Part shown: positions 33,387 through 42,692 of the stretch, piece by piece
How positions within the stretch are numbered: position 1 is the stretch's first letter
How the letters are laid out: each line of letters opens with the position of its first letter
Assembly: GCF_019443745.1 (NCBI RefSeq)
Contig: NZ_CP050948.1
Location: forward strand, 3,414,001 to 3,478,000
Direction: 5' to 3'
DNA length: 64,000 bases
Source: Iamia sp. SCSIO 61187
GTDB taxonomy: Bacteria > Actinomycetota > Acidimicrobiia > Acidimicrobiales > Iamiaceae
Made by a program: the position numbers and the translations under genes
The notes under the pieces: generated by a model
Told to the model about the DNA's origin: nothing
Database searches by the model: none
What the model saw: only the letters and a program-made list of their open reading frames with translations

Positions 33387-34775
33387 GTGGAGGAGAGCCG
33401 GCACCTGACCGACGTCGAGGCCCTGATGTGGACCCTCGACGCCGACCCGCACCTGTCGTCGGCGTTCGCCAACATCAGCCTGTTCGACCGCCCGCCGGAC
33501 CCGGACCGGTTCCGGGCCACCATGGAGCGGGCCGTCCGCACCGTCCCCCGGCTGCGGCGCCGCGTCGAGGGTGGGCTGGCCGGCATCACCCCGCCCCGGT
33601 GGGTCGACGACACCGAGCTCGACCTCGATGACCACGTCCGCCACGTCGTCCTCGACGCCCCGGGCGACATGCGCCAGCTGCTCGACCTGGCCACCGCGAC
33701 GGCGTCGGCCCCGTTCCCCCGCGACCGCCCGCTGTGGGACTTCCTCCTCGTCGAGGGGCTCGCCGACGGCGGCGGCGCCATGATCCAGAAGCTCCACCAC
33801 AGCATCACCGACGGCGAGGGTGGGGTGCGGATGTCGGTCGAGTTCATCGACTTCGAGCGCAACCCGCCGCCCCGGCCCGACCCGGAGCCGGTCGCCACGG
33901 GTGACGCCGAGGGGGCGCCGCCACCGTCTCCGGTGGAGTCCGCCATCAGCTCGCTGGCCCAGCTCACCCGCACGCCCCGTGACCTCATCCGCCAGGCGGT
34001 CGGGGGGGCGGTCGAGATGGGGGTCCACCCGTCCCGGCTGGCCGCGCTGCCCGGCGATGCGGCGGCGACAGCCCGATCCCTGGCCCGTCAGATCGGCGTC
34101 ACCGGCGAGGCGCTGTCGCCGCTGTGGCGCGAGCGGACCCTCGATCGGCGCCTCGAGCTGCTGCGCATCCCCCTCGCCGACGCCAAGGCGGCGGCCACCG
34201 CCCTCGGCGGCAGCGTCAACGACCTGTTCGTCACGGGCGCCGCCGGCGGTGCCGGTGCGTACCACCGGGCCTTCGACGTCACCGTCGACGAGCTGCGGAT
34301 GGCCATGCCGATCAGCACCCGCTCCGACAAGTCGTCGGGCGGCAACGCCTTCGCCCCGACCCGCGTCCGGGTCCCGGTCGACGAGGACCCCCGCCAGCGG
34401 TTCCGCGAGGTGCACGACCGCCTCGGCATCACCAAGGGCGAGCGGGCCGTGGGCTTCGCCGGCGCCGTCGCCGGGCTGGGGAACCTGCTCCCCGCGCCGG
34501 TGCTGGTCCGGATGGTCCGCCAGCAGACCGCCACGGTGGACTTCACCACCTCGAACGTGCGGGGGGCGCCGTTCCCCCTCTACATCGCGGGCGCCGAGAT
34601 CCTCGGCAACCACCCGATCGGCCCGCTCGCCGGCACGGCGTGGAACCTGACGACGATGTCGGTCAACGGGAACCTCGACATGGGCCTGCACATCGACGTC
34701 GGCGCCGTGGCCGAGCCGGTGCTGCTGCGGACCTGCATCGAGGCCGCCTTCGACGAGCTGCTCGCCCTGGCCTGA
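33387..34775 (+). CDS. Wax ester synthase/diacylglycerol acyltransferase (WS/DGAT), second copy
   Basis: From the GTG giving MEESRHLTDVEALMWTLD the product has 462 residues. The catalytic HHxxxDG is LHHSITDG, with LWDFLLVEG and VDFTTSNVRGAPFPLYIAG. It makes wax esters or triacylglycerol from acyl-CoA. It resembles the copy near 8.2 kb in size and motifs but differs in much of its sequence. Its frame is open well upstream through the DsbA-like gene, which is coincidental. Confidence 0.9.
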   Translation: MEESRHLTDVEALMWTLDADPHLSSAFANISLFDRPPDPDRFRATMERAVRTVPRLRRRVEGGLAGITPPRWVDDTELDLDDHVRHVVLDAPGDMRQLLDLATATASAPFPRDRPLWDFLLVEGLADGGGAMIQKLHHSITDGEGGVRMSVEFIDFERNPPPRPDPEPVATGDAEGAPPPSPVESAISSLAQLTRTPRDLIRQAVGGAVEMGVHPSRLAALPGDAAATARSLARQIGVTGEALSPLWRERTLDRRLELLRIPLADAKAAATALGGSVNDLFVTGAAGGAGAYHRAFDVTVDELRMAMPISTRSDKSSGGNAFAPTRVRVPVDEDPRQRFREVHDRLGITKGERAVGFAGAVAGLGNLLPAPVLVRMVRQQTATVDFTTSNVRGAPFPLYIAGAEILGNHPIGPLAGTAWNLTTMSVNGNLDMGLHIDVGAVAEPVLLRTCIEAAFDELLALA

Positions 34776-34818
34776 GCCGAGGGGGCGACGGGGCGGACGA
34801 GCCGCCGTCGAGCTCCGC

Positions 34819-35013
34819 TCAGGCGGGTGCGCCCTCGCCCACGGGCTCGTCGACGGGACCGGGGTCCGAGGCCATGAGGAGCAGACGCAGATCGAGCAGG
34901 AGGTCGGACATCTCGGTCGACGACACCAGCTCACGAGCGGCCAGCTGCGCAAGGGACCGATCGATGACGGTCAGCGCTTCGGTGATCACGGTGGGCTCGG
35001 TCGTCTGTGTCAC
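34819..35013 (-). CDS. Small hypothetical helical protein
   Basis: From GTG the product has 64 residues (VTQTTEPTVITEALTVIDRS...); upstream starts would add three or eighteen. The sequence is mostly amphipathic helix (LAQLAARELVSSTEMSDLLLDLRLLLMA) with an acidic tail. No family is recognised. Its codon pattern is like the neighbours. Confidence 0.5.
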   Translation of the reverse strand: MTQTTEPTVITEALTVIDRSLAQLAARELVSSTEMSDLLLDLRLLLMASDPGPVDEPVGEGAPA

Positions 35014-35136
35014 AGACGCCACCCTACCCCTGGTCCGCGCGTCAACCACGCGCACCCCCCGGGGCATGGGTCACCCACCCCGCCGGTGGGGTGGGGCGGC
35101 GGCGGGCTCGGCGGTGCCGGCCCGTAGGGTGCGGAC

Positions 35137-36624
35137 GTGCAGTACCAGGTCGTGCGTCGCCTCGGCCGGGGGGGCATGGGCGTGGTCGACCTGGCGGTGG
35201 CGCCCGACGGCACCGAGGTGGCCCTGAAGCGGCTGTCGCTCCACGGCACACCCGACGAGATCGCCCGGGCCCGGGCCCGCATCCGGCGCGAGGCCGAGGT
35301 CCTCCGGTCGCTCGACCACCCCGGCATCGTGCGCCTGCTCGACCTCCTCGACGACGGCGACGACGTCGTGCTGGTGATGCCGTACCTGTCCGGCGGCAGC
35401 CTCCACCAGCGGGTGGCGACCCAGGGGCCGATGGAGCCCGAGGCCGTGCAGGTGCTGGCCGACCGCCTGCTCGACGCCCTGGCCGCCGCCCACCGCCAGG
35501 GGGTGGTCCACCGCGACATCAAGCCCGAGAACGTCCTGTTCACCGCCGACGGCGACCCCCGGCTGGTCGACTTCGGCGTCGCCAGCACCCAGGACCACAC
35601 CCTCGGCCTGACGGCGACGTCGATGGTCGTCGGGACCCCCGGCTTCATGGCCCCCGAGCAGGCGCGGGGCGAGCCCGCCAGCGCCGCCGCCGACGTGTTC
35701 GCCCTGGGCGCGACCCTGCTCTTCGCCCTCACCGGCGCAGGGCCGTTCGGTCCGGTCGCGGCCGACCCGCGGGTGCTCATGCACCGCGCCGCGTCCGGCA
35801 AGGTCGACCGGCCACCCCGGGACCTGCCCCCCGAGCTGCGCGCCGTTCTCGTCACCGCCCTCGACCCCCGGGCCGACCGGCGACCGTCGGCGGCCCGCCT
35901 GCGGGGCTCGGCGGCGACGGGCGCCACGAGCCCGCTGACCGGCCTGGCCGACGTCGTGCTGCGCAACCGGGTGCTGGTGGGCGGGGTGGCGGCCGTCGTC
36001 GCCCTCCTGCTCGTGGCCGGGCTGGTCGCCGTCGTGACGGGTGGCGACGACGGGCGCGCCGCCGGCGAGGCCCTGGCCCCGCAGGCCACGACCACGTCCA
36101 CCCCGCTGACGACCACGACGGCGCCGTGCACGGACCTCCCCTACTGGCCGTGCACCGACGGCGTGCGGATCGGCACCCCGGCCCCGAACACCGACGGCCA
36201 CGTCTGCGACACGGGCTTCGCCGACTACGACGACGAGCCGCAGAACGGGTGCGAGGCCGAGCCCGACGACCTCGACGACCCGGAGCTCCTGACCGACGAC
36301 GACGGCGAGGTCGAGGGCACGATCGTGCCCCGCGACGACGTGGACACCTTCGTCCTACCGACCGAGGACGGGGGGTTCCTCTGCAACGGGGACGTCACGG
36401 TGACGCTCTCCGCCCCCGAGGGCATGGACCTGGAGGTGGTGGTCCGCCGCGACGTCGACGGCCAGGTGGTCGCCATCGAGCAGGTCGACGGGGGCGACCA
36501 GGTCGAGGTCCGCGTCGGCGAGCGCTGCCTGGAGTCCGACGGCGACATCGGCGTCGTGGTCCGGGCCGTCGGCGAGGGCCGGGCCGCCGCCGCCTACACC
36601 CTCGCCCGCGACGGCTCCTTCTGA
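35137..36624 (+). CDS. Membrane Ser/Thr protein kinase
   Basis: A 495-residue PknB-like kinase. The P-loop GRGGMGVV is at the extreme N-terminus, the Lys in VALKRL, HRDIKPENVLF as catalytic loop, DFG, and PGFMAPEQARG. One transmembrane helix (VLVGGVAAVVALLLVAGLVAVV, residues about 278-300) leads to an outer domain of about 190 residues with several Cys (DLPYWPCTDG, DTGFADY, ENGCEAE-like) and a beta-rich end (EGTIVPRDDVDTFVLP) resembling PPC-type domains. There are no PASTA repeats. Targets are unknown. Confidence 0.9.
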   Translation: MQYQVVRRLGRGGMGVVDLAVAPDGTEVALKRLSLHGTPDEIARARARIRREAEVLRSLDHPGIVRLLDLLDDGDDVVLVMPYLSGGSLHQRVATQGPMEPEAVQVLADRLLDALAAAHRQGVVHRDIKPENVLFTADGDPRLVDFGVASTQDHTLGLTATSMVVGTPGFMAPEQARGEPASAAADVFALGATLLFALTGAGPFGPVAADPRVLMHRAASGKVDRPPRDLPPELRAVLVTALDPRADRRPSAARLRGSAATGATSPLTGLADVVLRNRVLVGGVAAVVALLLVAGLVAVVTGGDDGRAAGEALAPQATTTSTPLTTTTAPCTDLPYWPCTDGVRIGTPAPNTDGHVCDTGFADYDDEPQNGCEAEPDDLDDPELLTDDDGEVEGTIVPRDDVDTFVLPTEDGGFLCNGDVTVTLSAPEGMDLEVVVRRDVDGQVVAIEQVDGGDQVEVRVGERCLESDGDIGVVVRAVGEGRAAAAYTLARDGSF

Positions 36625-36643
36625 CGCGACCCACCACCCACCC

Positions 36644-36693
36644 CGCGTTCTCGCGTCACGGACGGGAGGACTTCTCGGCGACGCAGGAACGCG
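36644..36693. terminator. Bidirectional hairpin between kinase and ispE genes
   Basis: CGCGTTCTCGCGTC and GACGCAGGAACGCG pair over fourteen positions with a two-base mismatch and a 22-base loop. It lies between two convergent genes, nine bases before the ispE stop. Confidence 0.5.
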
Positions 36694-36702
36694 TCCGAGA
36701 GG

Positions 36703-37422
36703 TCAGCCGAGAGGTGGGGTCGTGCGGACGACGAGGCGGTCGGGGCCAGGGTGGGCGCCGGGCACGAACCAGGTGCTGCCGCTCCCGGCCAGGACGGGGA
36801 CCTCGCCGGTCGCGCCCCCCAGGGCGTCGCGCCACGCCGCCAGGCGGGGCTCGACCACGAGGGCGGCCGGCTCGAGGTCGTTGGGCCCGGCGGCGGTGGG
36901 CCCGCCCAGCTCGTCCCACGCCGCGTAGACGGCCGGGGTGGAGCAGCCGAAGGGCGGCACGACGAGCGTGAAGGTGGCGTCCTCGGGCGGGAGCGGGTCG
37001 AGGACCTCGCCGATGCCGGTGACCCGGGCGCGCCCGCCCCGCAGGCAGAAGGGCACGTCGGCGCCGAGGCCGGCGGCCAGGTCGACGTCGTCGGCCCGGC
37101 CCGCCCACCGGAGCACGGCGGCGGCGTCGGCCGACCCCCCGCCCAGCCCCCCGCCGGCGGGGATGCGCTTCACCAGGTGGACCGACGCCCTCCGGCCCAC
37201 GGCGACGAGGGCCCGGCGGACCAGGTTGTCGTCGGTGGCGGGCACCGGCAGCCCGGTGCTCGCCTCCTCGACGGTGAGGTCGTCGCCGGGTCCGAACGTC
37301 AGCGTGTCGGCCAGGTCGAGCGACACCATCACTGCGTCGACCAGGTGGAAGCCGTCGTCGCGCACCCCGGTCACCCGGAGCGACAGCGTCAGCTTGGCCG
37401 GAGCCGTGATCACGTCGGGCAC
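36703..37422 (-). CDS. ispE: 4-diphosphocytidyl-2-C-methyl-D-erythritol kinase
   Basis: A GHMP kinase of 239 residues from the GTG giving MPDVITAPAKLTLSLRV; a GTG 33 bases upstream is possible. The ATP loop PAGGGLGGGSADAAAVL and the C-terminal VLAGSGSTWF are diagnostic. IspE phosphorylates CDP-methylerythritol, the fourth step of the MEP isoprenoid pathway. The protein is somewhat shorter than the usual 280-300 residues. It is divergent from the enoyl-CoA hydratase gene and not next to ksgA, its usual partner. Confidence 0.9.
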   Translation of the reverse strand: MPDVITAPAKLTLSLRVTGVRDDGFHLVDAVMVSLDLADTLTFGPGDDLTVEEASTGLPVPATDDNLVRRALVAVGRRASVHLVKRIPAGGGLGGGSADAAAVLRWAGRADDVDLAAGLGADVPFCLRGGRARVTGIGEVLDPLPPEDATFTLVVPPFGCSTPAVYAAWDELGGPTAAGPNDLEPAALVVEPRLAAWRDALGGATGEVPVLAGSGSTWFVPGAHPGPDRLVVRTTPPLG

Positions 37423-37453
37423 GGCGGCGGACGGTAGCGGTCCCGACGGGTGC

Positions 37454-37477
37454 ACCTGATCTGACGGAGTGTCAGGT
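37454..37477. promoter_or_regulatory. Nested palindrome between ispE and the enoyl-CoA hydratase gene
   Basis: ACCTGA and TCAGGT flank twelve bases, and inside lies CTGAC-GGAGT-GTCAG (37461-37475). It sits just upstream of both divergent starts, in the position and size of a TetR operator for the hydratase gene. Confidence 0.45.
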
Positions 37478-37496
37478 CGGTTCCTACGCTGCGGGG

Positions 37497-38324
37497 ATGG
37501 CCGACGACCGCCCCCTCGACGAGCAGGTGCAGCACCGGACCGACGGAGGGGTGGCGTGGATCACCCTGAACCGCCCCGAGGTCGGCAACGCCATCACGCC
37601 CGACCAGCGGGACCGCGTCATCGACCTGCTGGCGGCAGCCTCGTCCGACATCGCCGTCCGGGCCGTCGTCGTGACCGCCACCGGCAAGGCCTTCTGCACC
37701 GGGGCGGACCTGCGGGCCTCGCGCCCCGCCGCCGCTCGCCCCGAGGGGGCGCCCGACCGGGCCGTGGGCGACATCAGCCGCACCATCCGCGACGGGGCCC
37801 AGCGCCTGGTCGCCGCCGTGCTCGACTGCGAGGTGCCGGTCATCGCCGCCGTGAACGGCACCGCCGCCGGCATCGGCGCCCACCTGGCGCTGGCCTGCGA
37901 CCTGGTGGTCGCGGCGGACACGGCGAGCTTCATCGAGGTCTTCGTGCGTCGGGGGATCGTCCCCGACGGTGGCGGCGCCTACCTCCTCCCCCGCCTCATC
38001 GGCCCGCACCGGACCAAGGAGCTGATGTTCTTCGGCGACAAGGTCCCGGCCGCCGACGCCGAGCGCCTCGGTCTCGTCAACCGGGTCGTCCCCGCCGACG
38101 AGCTCGAGGCCGCGGCGGCCGAGTGGGCCGCCCGCCTGGCCGCCGGCCCGACCCGCGCCCTGGCGCTGACCAAGTGGCTGGTGAACCGGTCGCTGGAGTC
38201 CGACCGGGCCGGCGCCTTCGCCGACGAGGCGGTCGCCCAGGAGCTCACCATGCACACCGCCGACGCCCAGGAGGGCATCGCCGCCTTCGTCGAGCGCCGG
38301 GATCCCACCTACCAGGGCTGGTAG
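37497..38324 (+). CDS. Enoyl-CoA hydratase/isomerase family protein
   Basis: A 275-residue crotonase-fold protein. VAWITLNRPEVGNAIT, the oxyanion-hole region GKAFCTGADLRA and VNGTAAGIGAHLALACDLVVAA are conserved, and VFVRRGIVPDGGGAYLLPRLIG follows. The first crotonase Glu appears to be replaced (AAGIGAHLAL), while the later EVF and PDGGG segment is retained. It would hydrate enoyl-CoA or carry out a related reaction; which acyl chain is unknown. Confidence 0.88.
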   Translation: MADDRPLDEQVQHRTDGGVAWITLNRPEVGNAITPDQRDRVIDLLAAASSDIAVRAVVVTATGKAFCTGADLRASRPAAARPEGAPDRAVGDISRTIRDGAQRLVAAVLDCEVPVIAAVNGTAAGIGAHLALACDLVVAADTASFIEVFVRRGIVPDGGGAYLLPRLIGPHRTKELMFFGDKVPAADAERLGLVNRVVPADELEAAAAEWAARLAAGPTRALALTKWLVNRSLESDRAGAFADEAVAQELTMHTADAQEGIAAFVERRDPTYQGW

Positions 38325-38358
38325 CCGCACGCCTGGGTCGCCTGTGAGGCAGGGATCG

Positions 38359-38381
38359 GCCACCGATGGCCGATCGGTGGC
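38359..38381 (+). terminator. Hairpin after the enoyl-CoA hydratase gene
   Basis: GCCACCGAT-GGCCG-ATCGGTGGC is a 9-bp perfect stem with a five-base loop, 35 bases past the stop. No T-run follows. Confidence 0.5.
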
Positions 38382-38471
38382 TCAGAACGGCCCGGGGGGC
38401 AACGCCTCCACGACCACCGAGCCGGGCTGGACCCGACGCCGCGGCGCGGGGACCGCCGGTAGGGTCGGCCG

Positions 38472-41060
38472 GTGGCCGAGACCAACCCGCACCGCCTCCC
38501 CCGCACCGTCCTCCCCCGCCGCTACGACCTCCGGTTGGCGCCGGACCTCGAAGCCGCCACCTTCGCCGGGACGGTGGCCATCGAGGTCGAGGTCCAGGAG
38601 CCCACGGCCGAGGTGGTGCTCAACGCCATCGAGCTCGAGGTCGACGAGGCGTGGCTCGAGGTCGGCGGCGCACGCCGGGACGTCACCGTGACCCTCGACG
38701 AGGAGCACGAGCGGGCCACGCTCGCCGTCGACGGTGGGCCCCTGGCCGCCGGGCCGGCCATCGTCCACCTCGCGTTCCGGGGGATCCTCAACGACAAGCT
38801 GAGGGGCTTCTACCGGTCGACGTTCACCGACGACGACGGCACCGACCGGGTGATCGCCACGACCCAGTTCGAGGCCACCGACGCCCGCCGGGCGTTCCCG
38901 TGCTGGGACGAGCCCGACCTCAAGGCCACCTTCGCCATCACCCTCGACGTGCCCGAGGACCTCTTCGCGGTGAGCAACGCCGCCGAGGCCGGCCGCGAGC
39001 CGATCGAGGACGGCCGCCACCGCGTCACCTTCGCCGAGTCGATGCTCATGTCGACCTACCTCGTGGCCTTCGTCGTCGGCCCGCTGGAGGCCACCGACCC
39101 GATCGACGTCGACGGCGTGCCCCTCCGCATCGTCCACCGTGCCGGCCAGGCCGACCTCACGGCGTTCGCCCTCGAGTCGGGCGCCTTCGCCCTCCGGTAC
39201 TTCACCGAGTACTTCGGCGTGCCGTACCCGGCCGACAAGCTCGACCTGGTCGCCGTGCCCGACTTCGCCTTCGGGGCCATGGAGAACCTCGGGTGCGTCA
39301 CCTTCCGCGACGCCCTCCTCATCGTCGATCCCGAGCGGTCGACCCAGTCCGAGCTCCAGCGGGTCGCCGACGTCATCCACCACGAGATCGCCCACATGTG
39401 GTTCGGCGACCTGGTGACCATGGCGTGGTGGGAGGGCATCTGGCTCAACGAGGCCTTCGCCACGTTCATGGAGATGCGCTGCACCGACGCCTTCCGACCC
39501 GAGTGGGACCGGTGGACGGACTTCGGGATCTCGCGCACCGCCGCCTACGACACCGACGCCCTCACCACGACCCGGCCCATCGAGTTCGAGGTCGTCTCCC
39601 CGGCCGACGCCGAGGGCATGTTCGACGTCCTCACCTACGAGAAGGGCGCCGCCGTCGTCCGCATGCTCGAGCAGTACCTCGGCGAGGACCGCTTCCGCGA
39701 CGGCATCCGCCTCTACATCAGCCGCCACGCCCACGGGAACACGGTGACCACCGACCTGTGGGACGCCATCGAGGAGGCCACCGGCGAGCCGGTGCGGCGG
39801 ATCATGGACAGCTGGATCTTCCAGGGCGGACACCCGGAGCTGGCGGTCACCGTCGAGCCGGAGGGCGAGACCGCGACCCTGCGGCTGACCCAGCAGCGGT
39901 TCCTGTACGACACCGGTGACGGCTCCGGGGACGACGCCACCCGGTGGGTCGTGCCCGTGCTGGTCCGGTGGGCGCCCGGGGCGGAGGCCACCACGTCGAG
40001 CGTCACCCTCGAGCGCGTCCTGGTCGAGGGCACCACGGCCGAGGTCACCCTCGCCACCCCGCCGGCGTGGGTCATCACCAACAGCGGCGGGTCCGGGTTC
40101 TTCCGGGTCCGTTACGACGCCGCCGGGCTGGCCGCCGCCGCTCGGGCCCCGGGCATCTCCGCCGTCGAGCGCTACGCCCTGATCGACGACGCCTGGGCGT
40201 CGCTGCTCGCCGGGACGATCGGGATCGGCGAGGTCCTCGAGCTCCTGCGCGGCTACGCCGACGAGACCGACCTGTCGGTGTGGCAGCGCGTCCTCGGCGT
40301 CGTGAGCGCCCTCGACCGGCTGGTCGACGACGACACCCGCCCGCACCTCCAGACCTGGGTGCGCGCCTTCGCCGGCCCCGCGCTGCGCCGCGTCGGCCTC
40401 GACCCCGTCGCCGGGGAGCCCGACCGGACCGCGGCACTGCGGGGCGCGCTCGTCACGGCCCTGGGGACCACCGGTGCCGACCCCGAGACCCGCGCCCGGG
40501 CCCAGGCCCTGCTGGCCCGGGCCGACGAGGGCGAGGAGGTCGACACGGACCTGTTCGACGCCGCCCTCCGGGTCCTCGCCGCCGAGGGCGGCGCCGAGCG
40601 CTTCGCCGCCTTCCGCCAGCGCTCGGCCACCGGCGCCACCCCGCAGGAGCGCCTGCGCTACCTGGGTGTCCTGGCCGACTTCCCCGGCGACGCCGAGAAC
40701 GACGCCTTCCTGGCCATGTGCCTCACCGACGACGTCCGCACCCAGGACGCTCCCTTCGTGATCCGGCGGGCGATCGCCAACCGCACCCAGGCCCGGCGGA
40801 CGTGGGACTTCCTGACCGCCCACTGGGACGAGGCCCTGGCCCGGTTCCCGTCCAACAGCATCAGCCGCCTGCTGGAGGGGATCCGGTCCGTGACCGACCC
40901 CGCCCTGGCCCATGCCGTCGAGGGCTTCCTGGCCGAGCACCCCGTCCCCCAGGGCGACAAGCCCATCGCCCAGCACCGGGAGCGGATGCGGGCGGGGGTG
41001 GCCCTGCGCGGCCGGGTCGCCGGCGACCTGGCCTCGGCCCTCAAGGACGGGCCGTCGTGA
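38472..41060 (+). CDS. pepN: M1 family aminopeptidase N
   Basis: An 862-residue zinc aminopeptidase. GAMENLG is the exopeptidase motif near residue 270. The zinc site HExxH is His-304, Glu-305, His-308, with Glu-327 in NEAFA as third ligand at the expected spacing. The C-terminal half carries an ERAP1-C-like helical domain (SGSGFFRVRYD onwards). It is cytosolic, releasing N-terminal residues from peptides. It starts at a GTG close to a GGTAGGGT stretch. The length is normal for actinobacterial PepN. Confidence 0.93.
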   Translation: MAETNPHRLPRTVLPRRYDLRLAPDLEAATFAGTVAIEVEVQEPTAEVVLNAIELEVDEAWLEVGGARRDVTVTLDEEHERATLAVDGGPLAAGPAIVHLAFRGILNDKLRGFYRSTFTDDDGTDRVIATTQFEATDARRAFPCWDEPDLKATFAITLDVPEDLFAVSNAAEAGREPIEDGRHRVTFAESMLMSTYLVAFVVGPLEATDPIDVDGVPLRIVHRAGQADLTAFALESGAFALRYFTEYFGVPYPADKLDLVAVPDFAFGAMENLGCVTFRDALLIVDPERSTQSELQRVADVIHHEIAHMWFGDLVTMAWWEGIWLNEAFATFMEMRCTDAFRPEWDRWTDFGISRTAAYDTDALTTTRPIEFEVVSPADAEGMFDVLTYEKGAAVVRMLEQYLGEDRFRDGIRLYISRHAHGNTVTTDLWDAIEEATGEPVRRIMDSWIFQGGHPELAVTVEPEGETATLRLTQQRFLYDTGDGSGDDATRWVVPVLVRWAPGAEATTSSVTLERVLVEGTTAEVTLATPPAWVITNSGGSGFFRVRYDAAGLAAAARAPGISAVERYALIDDAWASLLAGTIGIGEVLELLRGYADETDLSVWQRVLGVVSALDRLVDDDTRPHLQTWVRAFAGPALRRVGLDPVAGEPDRTAALRGALVTALGTTGADPETRARAQALLARADEGEEVDTDLFDAALRVLAAEGGAERFAAFRQRSATGATPQERLRYLGVLADFPGDAENDAFLAMCLTDDVRTQDAPFVIRRAIANRTQARRTWDFLTAHWDEALARFPSNSISRLLEGIRSVTDPALAHAVEGFLAEHPVPQGDKPIAQHRERMRAGVALRGRVAGDLASALKDGPS

Positions 41061-41083
41061 CCGACGGGTAGTCCATCGGAGGG

Positions 41084-42688
41084 GTGTGCCCATCACCCCG
41101 ACGTGCCATGTCAGGGACGTGGCGTCCGGCGACCCTCCCTCCCCCCGTGGCTCCCACCTCCTCGACCACCCGCACCAACACCCGCCCCTGGGAGCCCGAG
41201 TCGACGCGCGCCAGCCGGCAGCGACGGGTGCTCCCCTTCCTCGCCCTCGTGGCCGCCGCCCTCGTGGTCGTCGCCCTCCCCCCGGGCGAGCCCGGGCGCT
41301 TCGGTGCCATCGCCCTGGCGTTCCTGGGGTTCGCAGGGTGCGGTGCCCTCATCGTCTTCGTGCCGTGGGAGCGCCTGCCCGACTGGCCTCGCCTGGGCAT
41401 CGTGGCGATCTACTGCACCAACGTCGGCCTCGTCCGTGACGCGACGGGCGGTGGTCGGTCGGGCTTCTTGTTCATGCTCCTCCTGGTGGTCATGTGGCAG
41501 GCGGCCTACGGCAGCCGGCCCCAGATCGCCGTCACGCTCGTGATGTCGGTCCTGACCGCGATCGTCCCCATCGTCACCGTGGGCGGCGACGAGTACCCGG
41601 GCTCGGAGTGGCGCAAGGCCCTCATGTTCAGCCTCGTCGCCGCCGTCATCGGCATCGTCGTGCACGAGCTCGTCCGGCGGACGACCCAGGAGCGGTGGGC
41701 GGTCGATCGGGTGGCGCGACTGGGCCGGGCCGCCGCGCACCACGACTCCCGCAGCGACGTGTGCCAGCTCGCCCTCGAGCTGACGGGGGCGGACCTGGCC
41801 GTGCTCCTGGAGCCGGCCGAGCGGGGGATCACGGTCACGGCCTCCGCCGGGCGGGCGGTGCCCCTCGTGACGCTCACGGCCGACCTCGTCCCCCCCGCGG
41901 TGCGGCGGGCCCTCGAGAGCGCCCGCACCCAGGTCATCCTCGACGTCGACGCCGACGGGGCGACGCGGGGCGGCGTGTCGGCCGCCCTCGGGGTCCGCGC
42001 CTGGGTGCACCAGCCCGGCATCAGCCCCGGCGGTCGCGCCACGATCGACCTCGCGGTCGGCTGGGCCGAGCCGCGCCGCCGCGTCCCCGCCCTCGCCTCC
42101 TACTCGCTGCCGCTGCTCGCCGACGAGGCCGCCGCCATCGTCGACCGGGCCGAGCTGGTCGAGCGGCTCGAGACCATGACCCGGCAGGATCCCCTCACCG
42201 GCCTGCTCAACCGCCGGGGGTGGGACGACCACCTCACCCGCGAGCTGGCCCGGGCGGCGCGGACGGGGCGCCCCCTCTCGGTCGCCGTCCTCGACCTCGA
42301 CCGGTTCAAGCGGTTCAACGACGCCCACGGGCACCTCGTGGGCGACCAGCTCCTGAAGGCGGCGACGAGCGCCTGGACGGGAGCGCTCCGGACCTCCGAC
42401 GTCCTGGCCCGGTGGGGCGGCGAGGAGTTCGCCGTCCTCATGCCCGAGACGGGCACCGAGGACGCCATCTCGGTGATCAGCCGGATGGCCAGGCGGACCC
42501 CGATGGAGCAGACGTTCTCGGCCGGCATCGTCACGGTGGACGCCGGCGTCGACCCCGACGCCCTGATGGTCGCGGCGGACGACGCCGTCTACGTGGCCAA
42601 GGACCGCGGCCGGGACCGCATCGAGATCGGCACGGCCCCACCCCCGGTCGAGCCGACCGGAGCGGCATCGACCGTGGACCTCACCTGA
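41084..42688 (+). CDS. Membrane-bound diguanylate cyclase (GGDEF)
   Basis: About 534 residues. Several N-terminal helices (residues about 50-200, RVLPFLALVAAALVVVAL..., VAIYCTNVGLV..., LFMLLLVVMW...) anchor it, a GAF-like region follows, and the C-terminal GGDEF domain has DPLTGLLNRRGWDDHL, DRFKRFNDAHGHLVGD and RWGGEEFAVLMPETG. The GGEEF active site is intact, so it should make cyclic di-GMP. The start is uncertain: the GTG lies one base after a GGAGG, and an ATG at 41108 is an alternative. Confidence 0.88.
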   Translation: MCPSPRRAMSGTWRPATLPPPVAPTSSTTRTNTRPWEPESTRASRQRRVLPFLALVAAALVVVALPPGEPGRFGAIALAFLGFAGCGALIVFVPWERLPDWPRLGIVAIYCTNVGLVRDATGGGRSGFLFMLLLVVMWQAAYGSRPQIAVTLVMSVLTAIVPIVTVGGDEYPGSEWRKALMFSLVAAVIGIVVHELVRRTTQERWAVDRVARLGRAAAHHDSRSDVCQLALELTGADLAVLLEPAERGITVTASAGRAVPLVTLTADLVPPAVRRALESARTQVILDVDADGATRGGVSAALGVRAWVHQPGISPGGRATIDLAVGWAEPRRRVPALASYSLPLLADEAAAIVDRAELVERLETMTRQDPLTGLLNRRGWDDHLTRELARAARTGRPLSVAVLDLDRFKRFNDAHGHLVGDQLLKAATSAWTGALRTSDVLARWGGEEFAVLMPETGTEDAISVISRMARRTPMEQTFSAGIVTVDAGVDPDALMVAADDAVYVAKDRGRDRIEIGTAPPPVEPTGAASTVDLT

Positions 42689-42692
42689 GGGC

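Noticed and set aside
41084-41108. A firm choice of start for the diguanylate cyclase
   Set aside because: Neither the GTG (too close to GGAGG) nor the ATG (too far) has good spacing, so the start is left open.
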